DNA from: Plantago major
Lineage: Eukaryota; Streptophyta; Magnoliopsida; Lamiales; Plantaginaceae
Direction: 5' to 3'
Length of the DNA: 64,000 nucleotides
Assembly (NCBI GenBank): GCA_026545765.1
Contig: JAIFAC010000007.1
Coordinates: 1,302,001-1,366,000, forward strand
Within the stretch, counting starts at the first letter, position 1; each line of letters begins with the position of its first letter. This document shows, piece after piece, positions 53,690 to 64,000 of this stretch. Position numbers and translations under genes: made by a program. Under the pieces are notes generated by a model, which had not been told where the DNA came from, did not search any database, and saw only the letters and a program-made list of their open reading frames with translations.

Positions 53690-54160
53690 TATAGTTTCTC
53701 ATACATCCTAAGTAAAACCCCTCCCTAGAATATGTTCTATCTTTCATATCCTTTTTCTTCTCTTGTAACTACACAAGTTCTCTTCTTCCTAATTTCTATA
53801 TATATATTTTTTTTATTATTATTATTATATTTAATAATAAGAAGTTGTTTAAAAAAAAGACTTCTCTCTCTTCAAAAAAAAAAAAAAAAGTAAGTGTTGC
53901 ATTATTACTTTTATTTTATTTTATTTTTTTTTTTTTTTTTTTTTTTAATTTTAAATTTTTATTATTATATTATATATATATATTATTATAAATTATAATT
54001 AAAATTAAAAAAAAAGAAGAAGAGAGATTATTTTATTATAGTTTTATTTTATTTAATAGATTTTTATATATAATAGTAGTAGTAGTAGTTAGTAAGTAGT
54101 AGAGAGTAAAAAGAAAAGAAAAAAAATAATAGTTTAATTTTTCATATTTCATCTATAAGC
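53690..54160. repeat. 471-bp tandem unit, copy 2
   Basis: Same order of parts as copy 1: the conserved first ~50 bases, a CT-rich part, a TA tract, the AGAAGT...ACTTCT hairpin (53840-53865), 16-base poly-A (53874-53889), then a 23-base poly-T (53924-53946) and A-rich sequence with a TAG run. It ends near ATCTATAAG, a string also found just before copy 1 (about 53200), which suggests the true unit border. Block B5 begins directly afterwards. Confidence 0.85.
54074..54089. repeat. (TAG)5 microsatellite
   Basis: TAGTAGTAGTAGTAG run near the end of tandem copy 2; it has no counterpart of that length in copy 1. Confidence 0.85.
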
Positions 54161-55875
54161 TTGTTTTTAGTAGAAGGGGCCCTGCTTGGATAAGACAGGT
54201 GGTATCCATAGCACACCACGTGCTCTATTATCAAACTGTAACAGCAAGGAAGAACAAGAAAGATGACAGAACCAAGCATAGCAGAGCTATAGTAAGATCA
54301 GACTAGGTAGCAAGATCAGTGCATGTATAGACTAGTATGAGAGCAGAAAGAAAAAAGACCTAATACATAGTATACCCGGAACAAATAGATTTAGTTTAGA
54401 GTCAGTATTATACTCATTTCTTGTTTGACTTAGATCTTTTCAAAATAAAGGCAAGTTGTGGCTTTGACTTACAAAGGTGTAATTTATACATAAAATGCAT
54501 GTTATAAAATTAAGGAAGAAATGCCAGAAGATTCTGAACGTATTAATTATTTATTTATAGGCTATCTTGGAAAAGTATATAGCGGTAGAAATGAAGGTAC
54601 TATAAAATGTTAGTTCATTAGAATCGGCAGTATAACTTCTGGAAAAATATATACCGTATATGGAAAAAGAATGACACGTGATTAGCTTTCCTTCCATTTA
54701 TTAGATTAGAATAAGAAAAAACTCTTGATAGTCAACTAATAATTAAGAAGAAGCGTGTTTGCAGGAAATATACCAAAAACATAAGAATAAGACACGACTA
54801 ACTGGAACAATAGAAAAGTGCTCTGTTTGTTTTTATAGCCGTAATTTAGACAGATAAATAGTTTTGTATAGAGTAGAGCGCGAACGGGAACAAACCAATT
54901 AAGTGTTGCCTGGTATACTGAGTATATTAAGTAGCTTTTAAATTCTCAAGAAAAAAAAATAGAAAGGTTTCTCGTTTACCATATAGGTAGTAATAAAACC
55001 GACATAGTCTAGTTCATTTTATTTAGTAGTCATGACCTCCAACCTGCATTTTCTACCGAAAGCCTTTATTTATTTAGAATTCTTTAATTATTCTTCATAA
55101 AAAACGCCGAAGACGCAATTTATAGTTCTGAAAATTCCAAATTAAAGGAAGCTTTGTCCATAATTTCCTTAGGCATAGGTTTGAGTATGACGTTATTCAA
55201 AATAGAAATGAGCATTCAAGGGGAAAAATAATAAACAACTGATGCTCTTAAAACACAACTTCGCGTTTTCTCATATAGGACTATCAAGTTTGATAGAATG
55301 GTTTTTATTTTGAGACATTATTAAGGTTACCCTCGTTGTCATTGATGATAAAATGTGTTCTTAATTATACTATAACCTTTTATTATTATTATTTATTTAC
55401 CTAATTATTGCCAGAGAAGCAAGCCTAATACTAATATAATAGAAAAATACCAATAGTCTTATTATTCACATTTTTAAGTGCCCCTGCCTAGATGCACACA
55501 AATTCTACTTAATTATTTTTTTATTAAATTATTAACACCGCACGGATAAACGCCGGGAATCCCAAGATAAATAAAGCTCACCCGACATGTAAATTTCACT
55601 TGATAAAAAAACATAATTTGTTTCTGACCAGTTTACCTTTCCGAAGTTAAAGTATTTCTTAATGAATTACCTTATCTCTATTAAGCAGGATATTTTAAAA
55701 ACCAAGCACCGCATTTGACTTTAAAAATGTTTCTTTGTTGGCGAGATTTTGATAGACTCCCTTTATCTATCTGAGAAAATTTTATGCCTTTAACCCTCTA
55801 AACCTTAGGTATAAATCTAATTACGAAATGCTCTCACAAATGTGACTTTTAATTACTACACATTAAAAGGAAACA

Positions 55876-55890
55876 GCAAAGCAAAGCAAA
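55876..55890. repeat. (GCAAA)3 short tandem repeat
   Basis: Three exact GCAAA units. Confidence 0.85.
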
Positions 55891-57062
55891 GTCTCACAAT
55901 AAATAAGATTGATAAGAAATAATAACAGTGAGTAGCCTGGGAAGTAATAACCAGATCTGGTAGATAGAACATCCTAATTAATAAGAAGACTCCTTATTAG
56001 ATTAGCAGTGGGTTAGCTCAACAAGTGGAATGCGTACAATATATAAGGATATACTTACTAAAAACAAGTATATATATGGGAATAGAAAAACAGGGTAAAA
56101 TATTTCATTTTAGAGATGACTAGATTCTATAACTTAGAAGGGTAATTAAGGTATATACGCAGCACACAAAATTTATTTATATATATCTTATACTGGATCA
56201 TCACTTTCACTTAGTTAGATGCTATAGACATACAACATTATAGTAGTTCTTTAGTCGGGGATATAGGAGATTCTATTTCTAGGCCCTCACAATTCTCAAT
56301 GTAGCCGGCTTTTTCTAGATTTCTTCTTTATTGATTGTATTAGATTAGAGAAGTAAGGGTTGTATACTAATCTTATTCTCTACTTTGGGTTAGAAGGAAC
56401 TGCTTTGAAGGGCAAAAGTAAATCCTTGCTTAACAACACCAAACATCTCCTACAAAGTGAAGTCACACATTAACGTATAAGGTTAATAGACAACAAATAC
56501 AAGGACGGCTTTTAAATAAAAATTTTTTCACAAAGTAAACATGTTGGTATAAGGTCAAACAAAGGGACTAAAATTTACAAATACTCTTTGACACCTACAA
56601 TTTGTTGTTGGGTAACTCGGCACATAATTATTTATGTTGTAATTATGTAAGCCTACTTTATTGGTTTTATGGCGAGAATATACTAGGTCATCCAAATTTT
56701 GGGGTGCTTGAGGACTCTTCCCTTCGGTTATCACAGTTTGATAAGGAAAGGTTTCTTCGCACAGAATTCACAAAGAATATTTCAAATCGTTTAAGATAGA
56801 GTTGCATTCATACTTAGCCAGTCTTGTATTATATAAATTGTGAATCTATATAAAAAAATAAGCAAGCAATCTTTACTTTAAGTTGTTTAACTGAGTAAGC
56901 CATGCCTGTGTTCTTTTTTCTTCTTCAATTCTTTTAAAAGTCTATTTATTCTATACTTGTCTTGATTGATTTATTGTAACCTTATTAATTTAAATTAATT
57001 TAAAAATACTGGGATTTGTACGATGCTAGGTATATCTTATATATCACCCTGCTTCTTCTTGA

Positions 57063-57079
57063 TTGAACACCCAATTTAT
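57063..57079. repeat. Dispersed word shared with the B4 repeat cluster
   Basis: TTGAACACCCAATTTAT differs from 34262-34278 (TTGAACACCTAATTTAT) at one of 17 bases. After it, TTTTGTTGTCCTCAGTTGAG loosely resembles the continuation at 34284-34308. This suggests a member of the same old repeat family in block B5. Confidence 0.5.
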
Positions 57080-58289
57080 CTGACTTTTGTTGTCCTCAGT
57101 TGAGTGGTGAGTACAAAAAATTCTCTAAAAGTTCATAATATATGAGTTCAATATGGTTTCTGGTTTGTTGATTGCGAAGGAGTAGAGTTTGGAAAGTATT
57201 AATTAGTAAAGTAAATTAATAAGTAAAAAAAAAATAAAGAAGCGTATTATATATAGTCAAAACCAGAAAAATACGAAGTAAAGTGTTGTTTTTAATTAAT
57301 ATAGTTTAATCCCGAATAGATAAAGAACCGGGCAAAAACCCAAAAATTAAGGAACATTAAAGAGACGATGGGTTCTATTTTTTACTACTATACATACTAA
57401 TAAAAAAAGAGTTAGCCTCAGGCCCTTGTGGATTATCATTAATGGCCAGAGACTCATACATAAAATTAAGGATAATACAAAACACCCACAAATTATGTGC
57501 AACATTATCGTGGGTGTGAAAGGAGAGAAAGCTATTACCGCGTTTTTTTTATTTTATAGTATTTTTAGAGAAATAGAAATGATTTAAGAACATGGATATT
57601 AGTCGCCTTCTAAAACAGGGAATAACCTACAAGTACACAGCATTTATTTACCTAGAACTTACAAACATTGTTTGTTATAGATAAACATTTCTGAGAACTC
57701 GTTTTCTTCTCCTATAAAGTCATTTGCTTATAATTAAAAAGTTTAAAAATCCATATTTTTCATTTCGTTATAATGATAATGCTAGGATTTGTTTCGCTGA
57801 GACTTAAGACAAGGAATACAAGTTAGCCGGGAGTTTTGAAGTATATCGAAATATAGGTCTTCCTTGTATAAGTCCAAAAGAGAACCATGCATAAAGAAGG
57901 GATACTCGGATTCCATTAATGAGTTTTCAATATAGACTTGTGGGAAAACCCATGTATTAATAGAATTGAACTAAAATAACCACAAGATTATGCCATTAAC
58001 TTTGTATAAGGTGTATTATACTCGTTCTCTCTTTTACATGCTCTAACTATTTCTATAAGGGTTTTTCCTTTAAGCTGTGAGTCAAGAAAAGAAGACTAAT
58101 TGTGGTAAGTAAAAAAGATATTGGGTTTAGAGTCCAAGCAATAAGTTCGCTTACAAGGTATTCAACTGCTAAGAAGAATTTCATTAAATACCTAGAATAT
58201 GCATTTTTCTATTTTATATAGGAGCAAGCACATAAAAAAAGAAGAGTATTAAGTACCATCAAGAAGGTAGCAGTCATTGTACATATAAT

Positions 58290-58306
58290 ATATATATATA
58301 TATATA
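58290..58306. repeat. (AT)n microsatellite
   Basis: About 17 alternating bases in block B5. Confidence 0.85.
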
Positions 58307-59136
58307 GTAGATATCATAGACTTAGTATACTTTTCACACATAGAGCACCTAGTATAAGTTTTATAAATCTAATAGCAACTAATCAAACATGTAATAATAA
58401 AATATAGAAACCCACCAATTTACTATGACCCACTCCTTTCGTATTCACGTTTTCTAGGTCTGTACTGGGACTGGGGGTAATCCTTTTTTCCAACATTTTC
58501 TCTAGGCAGATTTTATTATTAGTATTATGCGGTCAACAATGTACTAACATTCTCCTTATGTATGCAGTAACAAGTCCAAATGTTGTTAGTTAAAATAGAA
58601 TCTCAAAAAGGTAACTTCTCACAATATAGTAGCATTGCGAAATCATCGGAAAGAACTTGTTTTAGGTCAAAAATTCATGGGTTATCGAGTGAAATTGAAA
58701 AATGAATAGTTAGCACCCAAAATCAGAAAAGTGACTGCATACACATGCATCCTAGCCTTTAGTTTTCTTTATTAATTCTCAAAGAATGCCAGGTGCAGTA
58801 GCAACTCCTAACTAGTATGTATATCATTATATCACTTTTTCTATATTCAAGTATAGTAAGAAAATATTTTTGGTTTATACCCTTACGTTTGTCTTTTTGT
58901 GCAAAATTCGGGTAATCGTCGGGTCCACCTGCTCCCTTAGTTTAAATTCTCTTCTTTCTTTATCTTCTCTTTTTATTTATTTTTATTATATTATTAATGA
59001 GGTAGTGAAGTGATATCCCAAAGCAAAGTCAAAATTATAGAATGGAAAAAATAAGATCTTTCTAGATTAACCCAAAAGGAAGAGAAGAATGGATGTGCAT
59101 ATTTCAAAACAACCATGGAAATGCCATTTATGTACT

Positions 59137-59153
59137 TATTATTATTATTATTA
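59137..59153. repeat. (ATT)n microsatellite
   Basis: About six ATT units. It produces a run of tyrosines in an incidental open frame. Confidence 0.85.
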
Positions 59154-60457
59154 CTACTCTATTTCATACTATTCGAAAAGTCTACTGAATATACATACTT
59201 ACTTCTTTAATGATGAAAGCATTTATCCTTTTTATCCCTTTCATAATTTATATAATGTGATTAATAATGCGAGCACTAAAAAAAACTTCTAATTACACGG
59301 CATAGATTTTTATAAACTCGATTATTCTTAGAAATGAGATGTAAAGAAGACATCCGCAAGAAAAAGAAGAGACAGAAGTCAATTCTATATTGACCCTTTG
59401 AAAACAAATCATTATAGTACGAATTAGTACGAAAAAATGAAGTAAGATTCTACGGGGAAGGAGGGCATTCGATAATGCTTGAAAAAGTCTCAAATAAATG
59501 ATGGTTGATCCGCAACCGAGGGAATTGGTATAATATAATATAATATAGCTTACTAGACTTATTTTTCTATAAATATAAAAAAATATAGACAACATAGATC
59601 ATCCCTTGCACACTTAATGCTAAAGTCTCTGCGAGTTGTTACTTTTTGATTGATTTTCCAGATGGAAGTACACAAAATAGGGCTCTTACCGAAGACATAG
59701 AGTAGTACCTTTATCCGTACACACATACTTGGAACGTCCTATGCTAACTTTAACGAAGACCTACTCTACTTACGAAATTATTAGGTTTAGTAGAAAAAAC
59801 CGACTCTATGTAAATGAAACAACTGTTAAGGGACGTGGCAGGCCAATAATAAAGAAGAAACCTTGAACTAGAATTTCTTTCTAATTTATATTATCCGTCT
59901 CAAATGCCTCAAAACCTATCGATTAAAAGGGACTCTGCGAATAAGTGGTAAAAATTATTAATCAGAACGTGAAAATAACACATCCTATCGCCTCCCTGGG
60001 CTTAAGACTTAATTTATTTATGGGGTTAAGTTATTGAAACATAGTAAAAAGGCGTAGCCGATGAATAGATCTTGAATAGATTTGCGATGATCCTAAGCGA
60101 AACATTCACATCTCCAATTAGACTTTCTTTGGGAGACTCTGTCCTCACCAGTGGTGCCGTCTTCTGTTTTCTTTGCCTCTACGTTTTTTATGTTTTATAG
60201 ATCCTTCTTTACTTACCAAATTATCCAAAAGCAGTACGCACAACGAGCGCAGTTCTAACTAAGCAAACCCGTGTTATATTTTTCTTTTTTTCATTTGCAA
60301 GATTCTCTAAAATATTTTAAGGGTAAAACGATACGTGAATTTCTACCAACATTAATCAATATTTATACCGATAACTTTAGAAAAAAAAGAGGAAGAAATG
60401 TGTCAAAACGTTGGATACATCTACAACAAAATTCAGCAAAAGGGTGATGGTGATAAG

Positions 60458-60460
<3 letters not shown>

Positions 60461-60509
<49 letters not shown>
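60461..60509. repeat. Compound (TA)16(GA)8 microsatellite
   Basis: Thirty-two bases of TA followed directly by 17 bases of GA. The compound structure is typical of nuclear microsatellites and should vary in length between isolates. Confidence 0.95.
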
Positions 60510-60761
60510 CGCCTTGAGTTGAAGGAATAGCAGCAAATTGAGGGACCAGAAACATCTATCTATACTACTATATAGATACTAAGTGTTTATTTAGGGAAGA
60601 TAAGGAAAAAAGAAGAAAGGTCACAAGATATTATGTAAAATGTTTGTCTCTCATTTGAAATTATTTTTATTAGAAATGTCTATCTCTACTAGACAAGATG
60701 GTCTGCCTCCTTTCATAACTTAGAGTTATAGGTCAAGAATTACTTTATTTATTGATTTTCT

Positions 60762-60788
60762 ATAATAATAATAATAATATAATAATAA
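60762..60788. repeat. (AAT)n microsatellite
   Basis: About nine AAT-type units with one interruption (TAATATAAT). Confidence 0.85.
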
Positions 60789-61370
60789 CTTTTTCGTCTA
60801 TTAATCATCCTGTCTAAGGATCTTGTAAATTGTAAACAACGTCAACCTTAGAATTCCTTAAGTTAGAACAAGAGATAATAGCATCATGATATAAGACCAG
60901 GCATGCACGGTGACTTAGCCTGTACTTTCCCTAAATGTTTCTTGGGGTTATTATAATTATAGTAATAAAAAATAAAAAGGAGTTAAAGAAATTTGGGACA
61001 GAGATCATACAATTTTACAGCAAGACCCTTGCAAAAAAATCTCGTTCTTAATCGTTCCAATTACACACACAGTATACGCACATAAACAAGTAAAGTAATA
61101 AGCAAAGCAATAAACAGTCTGGTGTTCTCCGCTTATTTATACCTATAGCCAACCTAAGTGTGACCCGTAAATTAGTAAATCTCTCTTCCTAGATTGGTCG
61201 AGCAGGCTCCGCGACTTGAAATTATTTGTTTTCTTTTATAACTAAGGAAACGAAAACTTTATGAATATCTATTAGAAACTCTTAAATACATAATTCTAAG
61301 AAAAGGGTCTAACTAATAAAAATAATGTAAGCATATAAAAAATAAGAGTCTCCACTAGTGATATCAAATA

Positions 61371-61390
61371 TGTAGTAATCTGTAGTAATC
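61371..61390. repeat. 10-bp perfect tandem duplication
   Basis: TGTAGTAATC twice in succession. Confidence 0.9.
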
Positions 61391-64000
61391 GCATTTTCTC
61401 AATATTTGAAGCAAACTACAAAAAGGAAATAAAAAAAACAAATCAAAGAAGAGAAGAAAGAAGGCTTCCTTTTTATTTAGAAAATCTCATTAACCCACTA
61501 GCCAATAGCCAAACAACTGTAAGCAAAACACATGACTTTTTTGATGTGTTGAATGGTGGGAAATATGGACTCTTGGAGAAAAAGCGAAAATGGGAGGAAA
61601 GAAATCAAAGACAAAACAAGATGTATAAGGTCAGCCAATTCATTTATAAAAACCACAAAGAAGAGAGTAGGAAGAAGTATGAGAAGAACCTATCTTCGAC
61701 AACTAACTATAAAGAATACATTACAACAAAAAAATGAAATGTATAAATGAAACCATTTCATTTACACCATTTTAATTAGTCAAAATTTTATGCATATATT
61801 TTATACGTACCTTAATGAATTTTTTCTATCAGGCCAGGTATTCAGAAGCATGCCTCACTAAATTCTAGAAGAGTAAGTCTTTTTTTTCATTCCTAGATAT
61901 TAAATCTACCCTAAACTACCTTAGAAACCTTAGAAAGCGGATACTATACATATTAAGAAAAAATAGTAGTAGAAAAAACTAATGTACTGGTTGGAATCTC
62001 TTCTTTGCTTAAAAAAGTAAAAGTTAATAAATAAATAAAAGAATAAAGTAATAATTCATAAAAAAAAGTAAGACAAACAACAAAGAGACAATTCTATATG
62101 TATGCGGTACTATTCTCTTAGAGAAACCCAACTATCCCTAAAAATACAACAACAGGGTTCTTCGTTTATCTTCCAGGTGTTATCAATAAATAAAAAAATG
62201 GAGTCCTACATTGGATAGGATTATGAGTCTCTTTCCATAGAAAACTCTATTTTTGACCTCATTCATCGCTTTCATTTGTATCTAACTACTCAAACGAAAT
62301 TTCTCTAACATGCATGCGTGTAAAGTCTCTCACACAAACCTATTTTTTCTTTTTCACCTCTTAAATTCCACTAAAAAAAAAGGGAAAAGTGCTGATACAT
62401 TAGAAATACAGAAACAGAAGAGGAAGAAAACCCCTTATTTCTTACTTTGAAGCGTGGTGCGAGTTGATTACTTACTACATAGAATGTTTAGCCCTTTGCT
62501 TGGTAGTCGTTTTGGGATTGTCGACTTGCTCTCTCCCCTTTTCCTGAAAAAGTGTACCTCTTTTGGTATACTTAGTTGTATATCTATGTTGTATTATGCC
62601 CCAAAAAAAGTCTTTTCATTTTACGATTTCCACCATCAGATATTTCCCAGACCCCTAGCTAACAACAGAAGCATGCAACACAGATATACTATAACATTCC
62701 CTTTCCTTTCTCTTGGCCAATACGCCGAAAGAACACACCCAAAACTTACCGAAAAAGCAGTTCCAAGTAAAAAAAAGATCCTTAATAACTTATAAATGAA
62801 GAGAAAGGAGAATTTAGTAATATCTTGCTACGGCTACTTTTGTTGATCGACAGCTTTGCGATTGATATAATTAATTAATTGATAAGGTGCATATGGATAT
62901 ATAATATATAGCCTACCTACAAGTGTATTTTAACTGTCAACGAAATTATGGAAATTATGTATGTTATATAATATAATATGTAATATTTTCTTTTCGAGGT
63001 ACTACGTCTCTGAGACAAACAAAACTATTCGAAATATAGGGAAAGGGAATTAATAGTGTTATTTTTCATTTAATTAAATGCATACAGATTATTTATTATA
63101 TTAGTCAAGCAAAAAATGTAATTATACAACAACTACTTTTTTCACATTTTTTCTATTAGAATTAGAAAATACTGCTTTTATACACTAAATTTTTTATGCA
63201 CTAAATTATTGCAAGGTATAGTCTCTCTGAATAATTGTGTGTATCCACGATAGATTAGTAGTTTAGTAGTAATTAGTCGTCTCTTCTTTCTACAAAAAGG
63301 TGTAAGTGCAGTCGCTGTCTCCTAAATCTAAATACAAAGTATACAATATACAAGTTCCTATGTTCCTCTATCATAAATATGTTAATTAATAAGTTAAGTA
63401 ACGTGTGTGTCTCAACTCAACCAAGTCACTTCTACTAAGCTAAAGGGGGTAGAAGTTCTAGAAAAAATAAGAAAGGTTTGGTGCAAGTCATAGACGGAAG
63501 AAACTTAGTTCATTTGTCGGATATCGTTTCGTGTCTCAGGTATCTATTATCTTAAACACGCAAGTAGTGAAAAATGTTGCTTTCTATTTCTGCGGCGGAT
63601 ATTTCTATAGTTCTATAGTCTATAGAGAAATAGTATTTACGAAAAGTGTACATAAGCCTAGAGTGGGTTAAACGTAAACAAAAAAAATAGAATCAGTGTT
63701 GTTGGACTTTTTTTTTCTTAATTTTCTCTTGCAAATCGTAGGAAAGATAGGTAATTGTTAGGTCTAGTAAGTAGGATTTCTTCAACAAAGTGGATAGTAT
63801 AAATGTGAAATGATTAAGTCAAAAAACAAAAAAAAAGAGATAGTAAGCACAAAAAAAGCAGACTAGGAAGCAGACATTATATGAAAAGTGGAAAAACAAT
63901 ATTTTTCAGGCCCTACAAACTACAGAGCTTTCCGTTTTTCACCATTTTTTCAGATATACATTTTCTCACTTTTGCTCCTTATGAGTATTCCATTTCTTAA

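Larger units (their letters stand above)
54160..64000. other. Block B5: gene-free AT-rich DNA, mostly without the RIP-like bias
   Basis: Hand count of 61201-61500: TpA/ApT is 34/30 (1.13) and (CpA+TpG)/(ApC+GpT) is 21/22 (0.95), intermediate but milder than the A blocks. A GC-richer start (about 54165-54340) follows the tandem duplication. Homopolymers of 7-10 bases are frequent. The longest open frame, 113 codons at 62454-62795 (plus), begins with GTG; its first ATG is about 10 codons in, and the product has no recognised motif. I see no gene, RNA or intact element. The block runs to the window end. Confidence 0.45.

Noticed and set aside
62454..62795. 113-codon open frame on the plus strand, the longest in the window
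   Set aside because: It starts with GTG; the first ATG is about 10 codons in. The product has no recognised motif, and a frame of this length is expected by chance in 64 kb of B-type sequence.
1..64000. Mitochondrial or plastid genome fragment
   Set aside because: High AT alone would fit, but no tRNA, rRNA or organelle protein was recognisable over 64 kb, and long TA/GA microsatellites and CpA-to-TpA bias fit nuclear DNA better. Low-certainty rejection.

Overview
This is an AT-rich, apparently gene-free stretch of what looks like a eukaryotic nuclear genome. I found no convincing protein-coding gene, tRNA, rRNA, CRISPR array, operon or insertion sequence in 64 kb. The longest open frames are about 100-113 codons, carry no motif I recognise, and several have no ATG start. 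Homopolymer tracts, di-, tri- and tetranucleotide microsatellites and decayed repeats are common, as in nuclear non-coding DNA. An organelle or bacterial origin would be hard to reconcile with the lack of any tRNA or recognisable gene over this length.

The strongest signal is compositional. The window alternates between two kinds of sequence with similar AT content. 'A blocks' (about 1-4750, 6960-24890, 26960-29880, 31840-33300 and 44200-53215) are rich in TpA and poor in CpA/TpG. 'B blocks' (about 4750-6462, 24900-26960, 29880-31840, 33300-44200 and 54160-64000) are mostly close to neutral. In hand-counted samples, A gave TpA/ApT of 1.31 and 1.55 (CA+TG over AC+GT 0.74 and 0.52), and two further A samples gave 0.36 and 0.37 for the second ratio. 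B samples gave TpA/ApT of 0.73-1.13 and 0.95-1.7. The A values are those expected of repeat-induced point mutation (RIP), which converts CpA to TpA on both strands in filamentous ascomycetes. My best guess is therefore an AT-rich, RIP-affected, gene-poor compartment of a Pezizomycotina fungus. The organism is inferred from this pattern alone.

Layout. Block A1 is followed by B1, which ends in a GC-richer island at 6463-6935 holding a G-rich word repeated three to four times (GGGGATTAGGGGACC). The long A2 block follows, then B2, A3, B3 and A4. B4 holds the most structured region: a decayed cluster of direct and inverted repeats at about 33.8-36.6 kb around a 16-bp perfect-stem hairpin at 35647-35699. 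Next comes a second GC-richer island at 36985-37310 that shares a roughly 48-bp segment with the 6.5-6.9 kb island. A5 ends in two tandem copies of a 471-bp unit full of homopolymer runs (53219-54160), exactly at the change to B5. Short words from the B4 cluster recur elsewhere in B4 and in B5, so the B blocks share an old dispersed repeat family.

No genes act together here. The interest lies in the mutational mosaic, in the repeats at and between its boundaries, and in the oddity that the recognisable repeats lie in the less mutated blocks.
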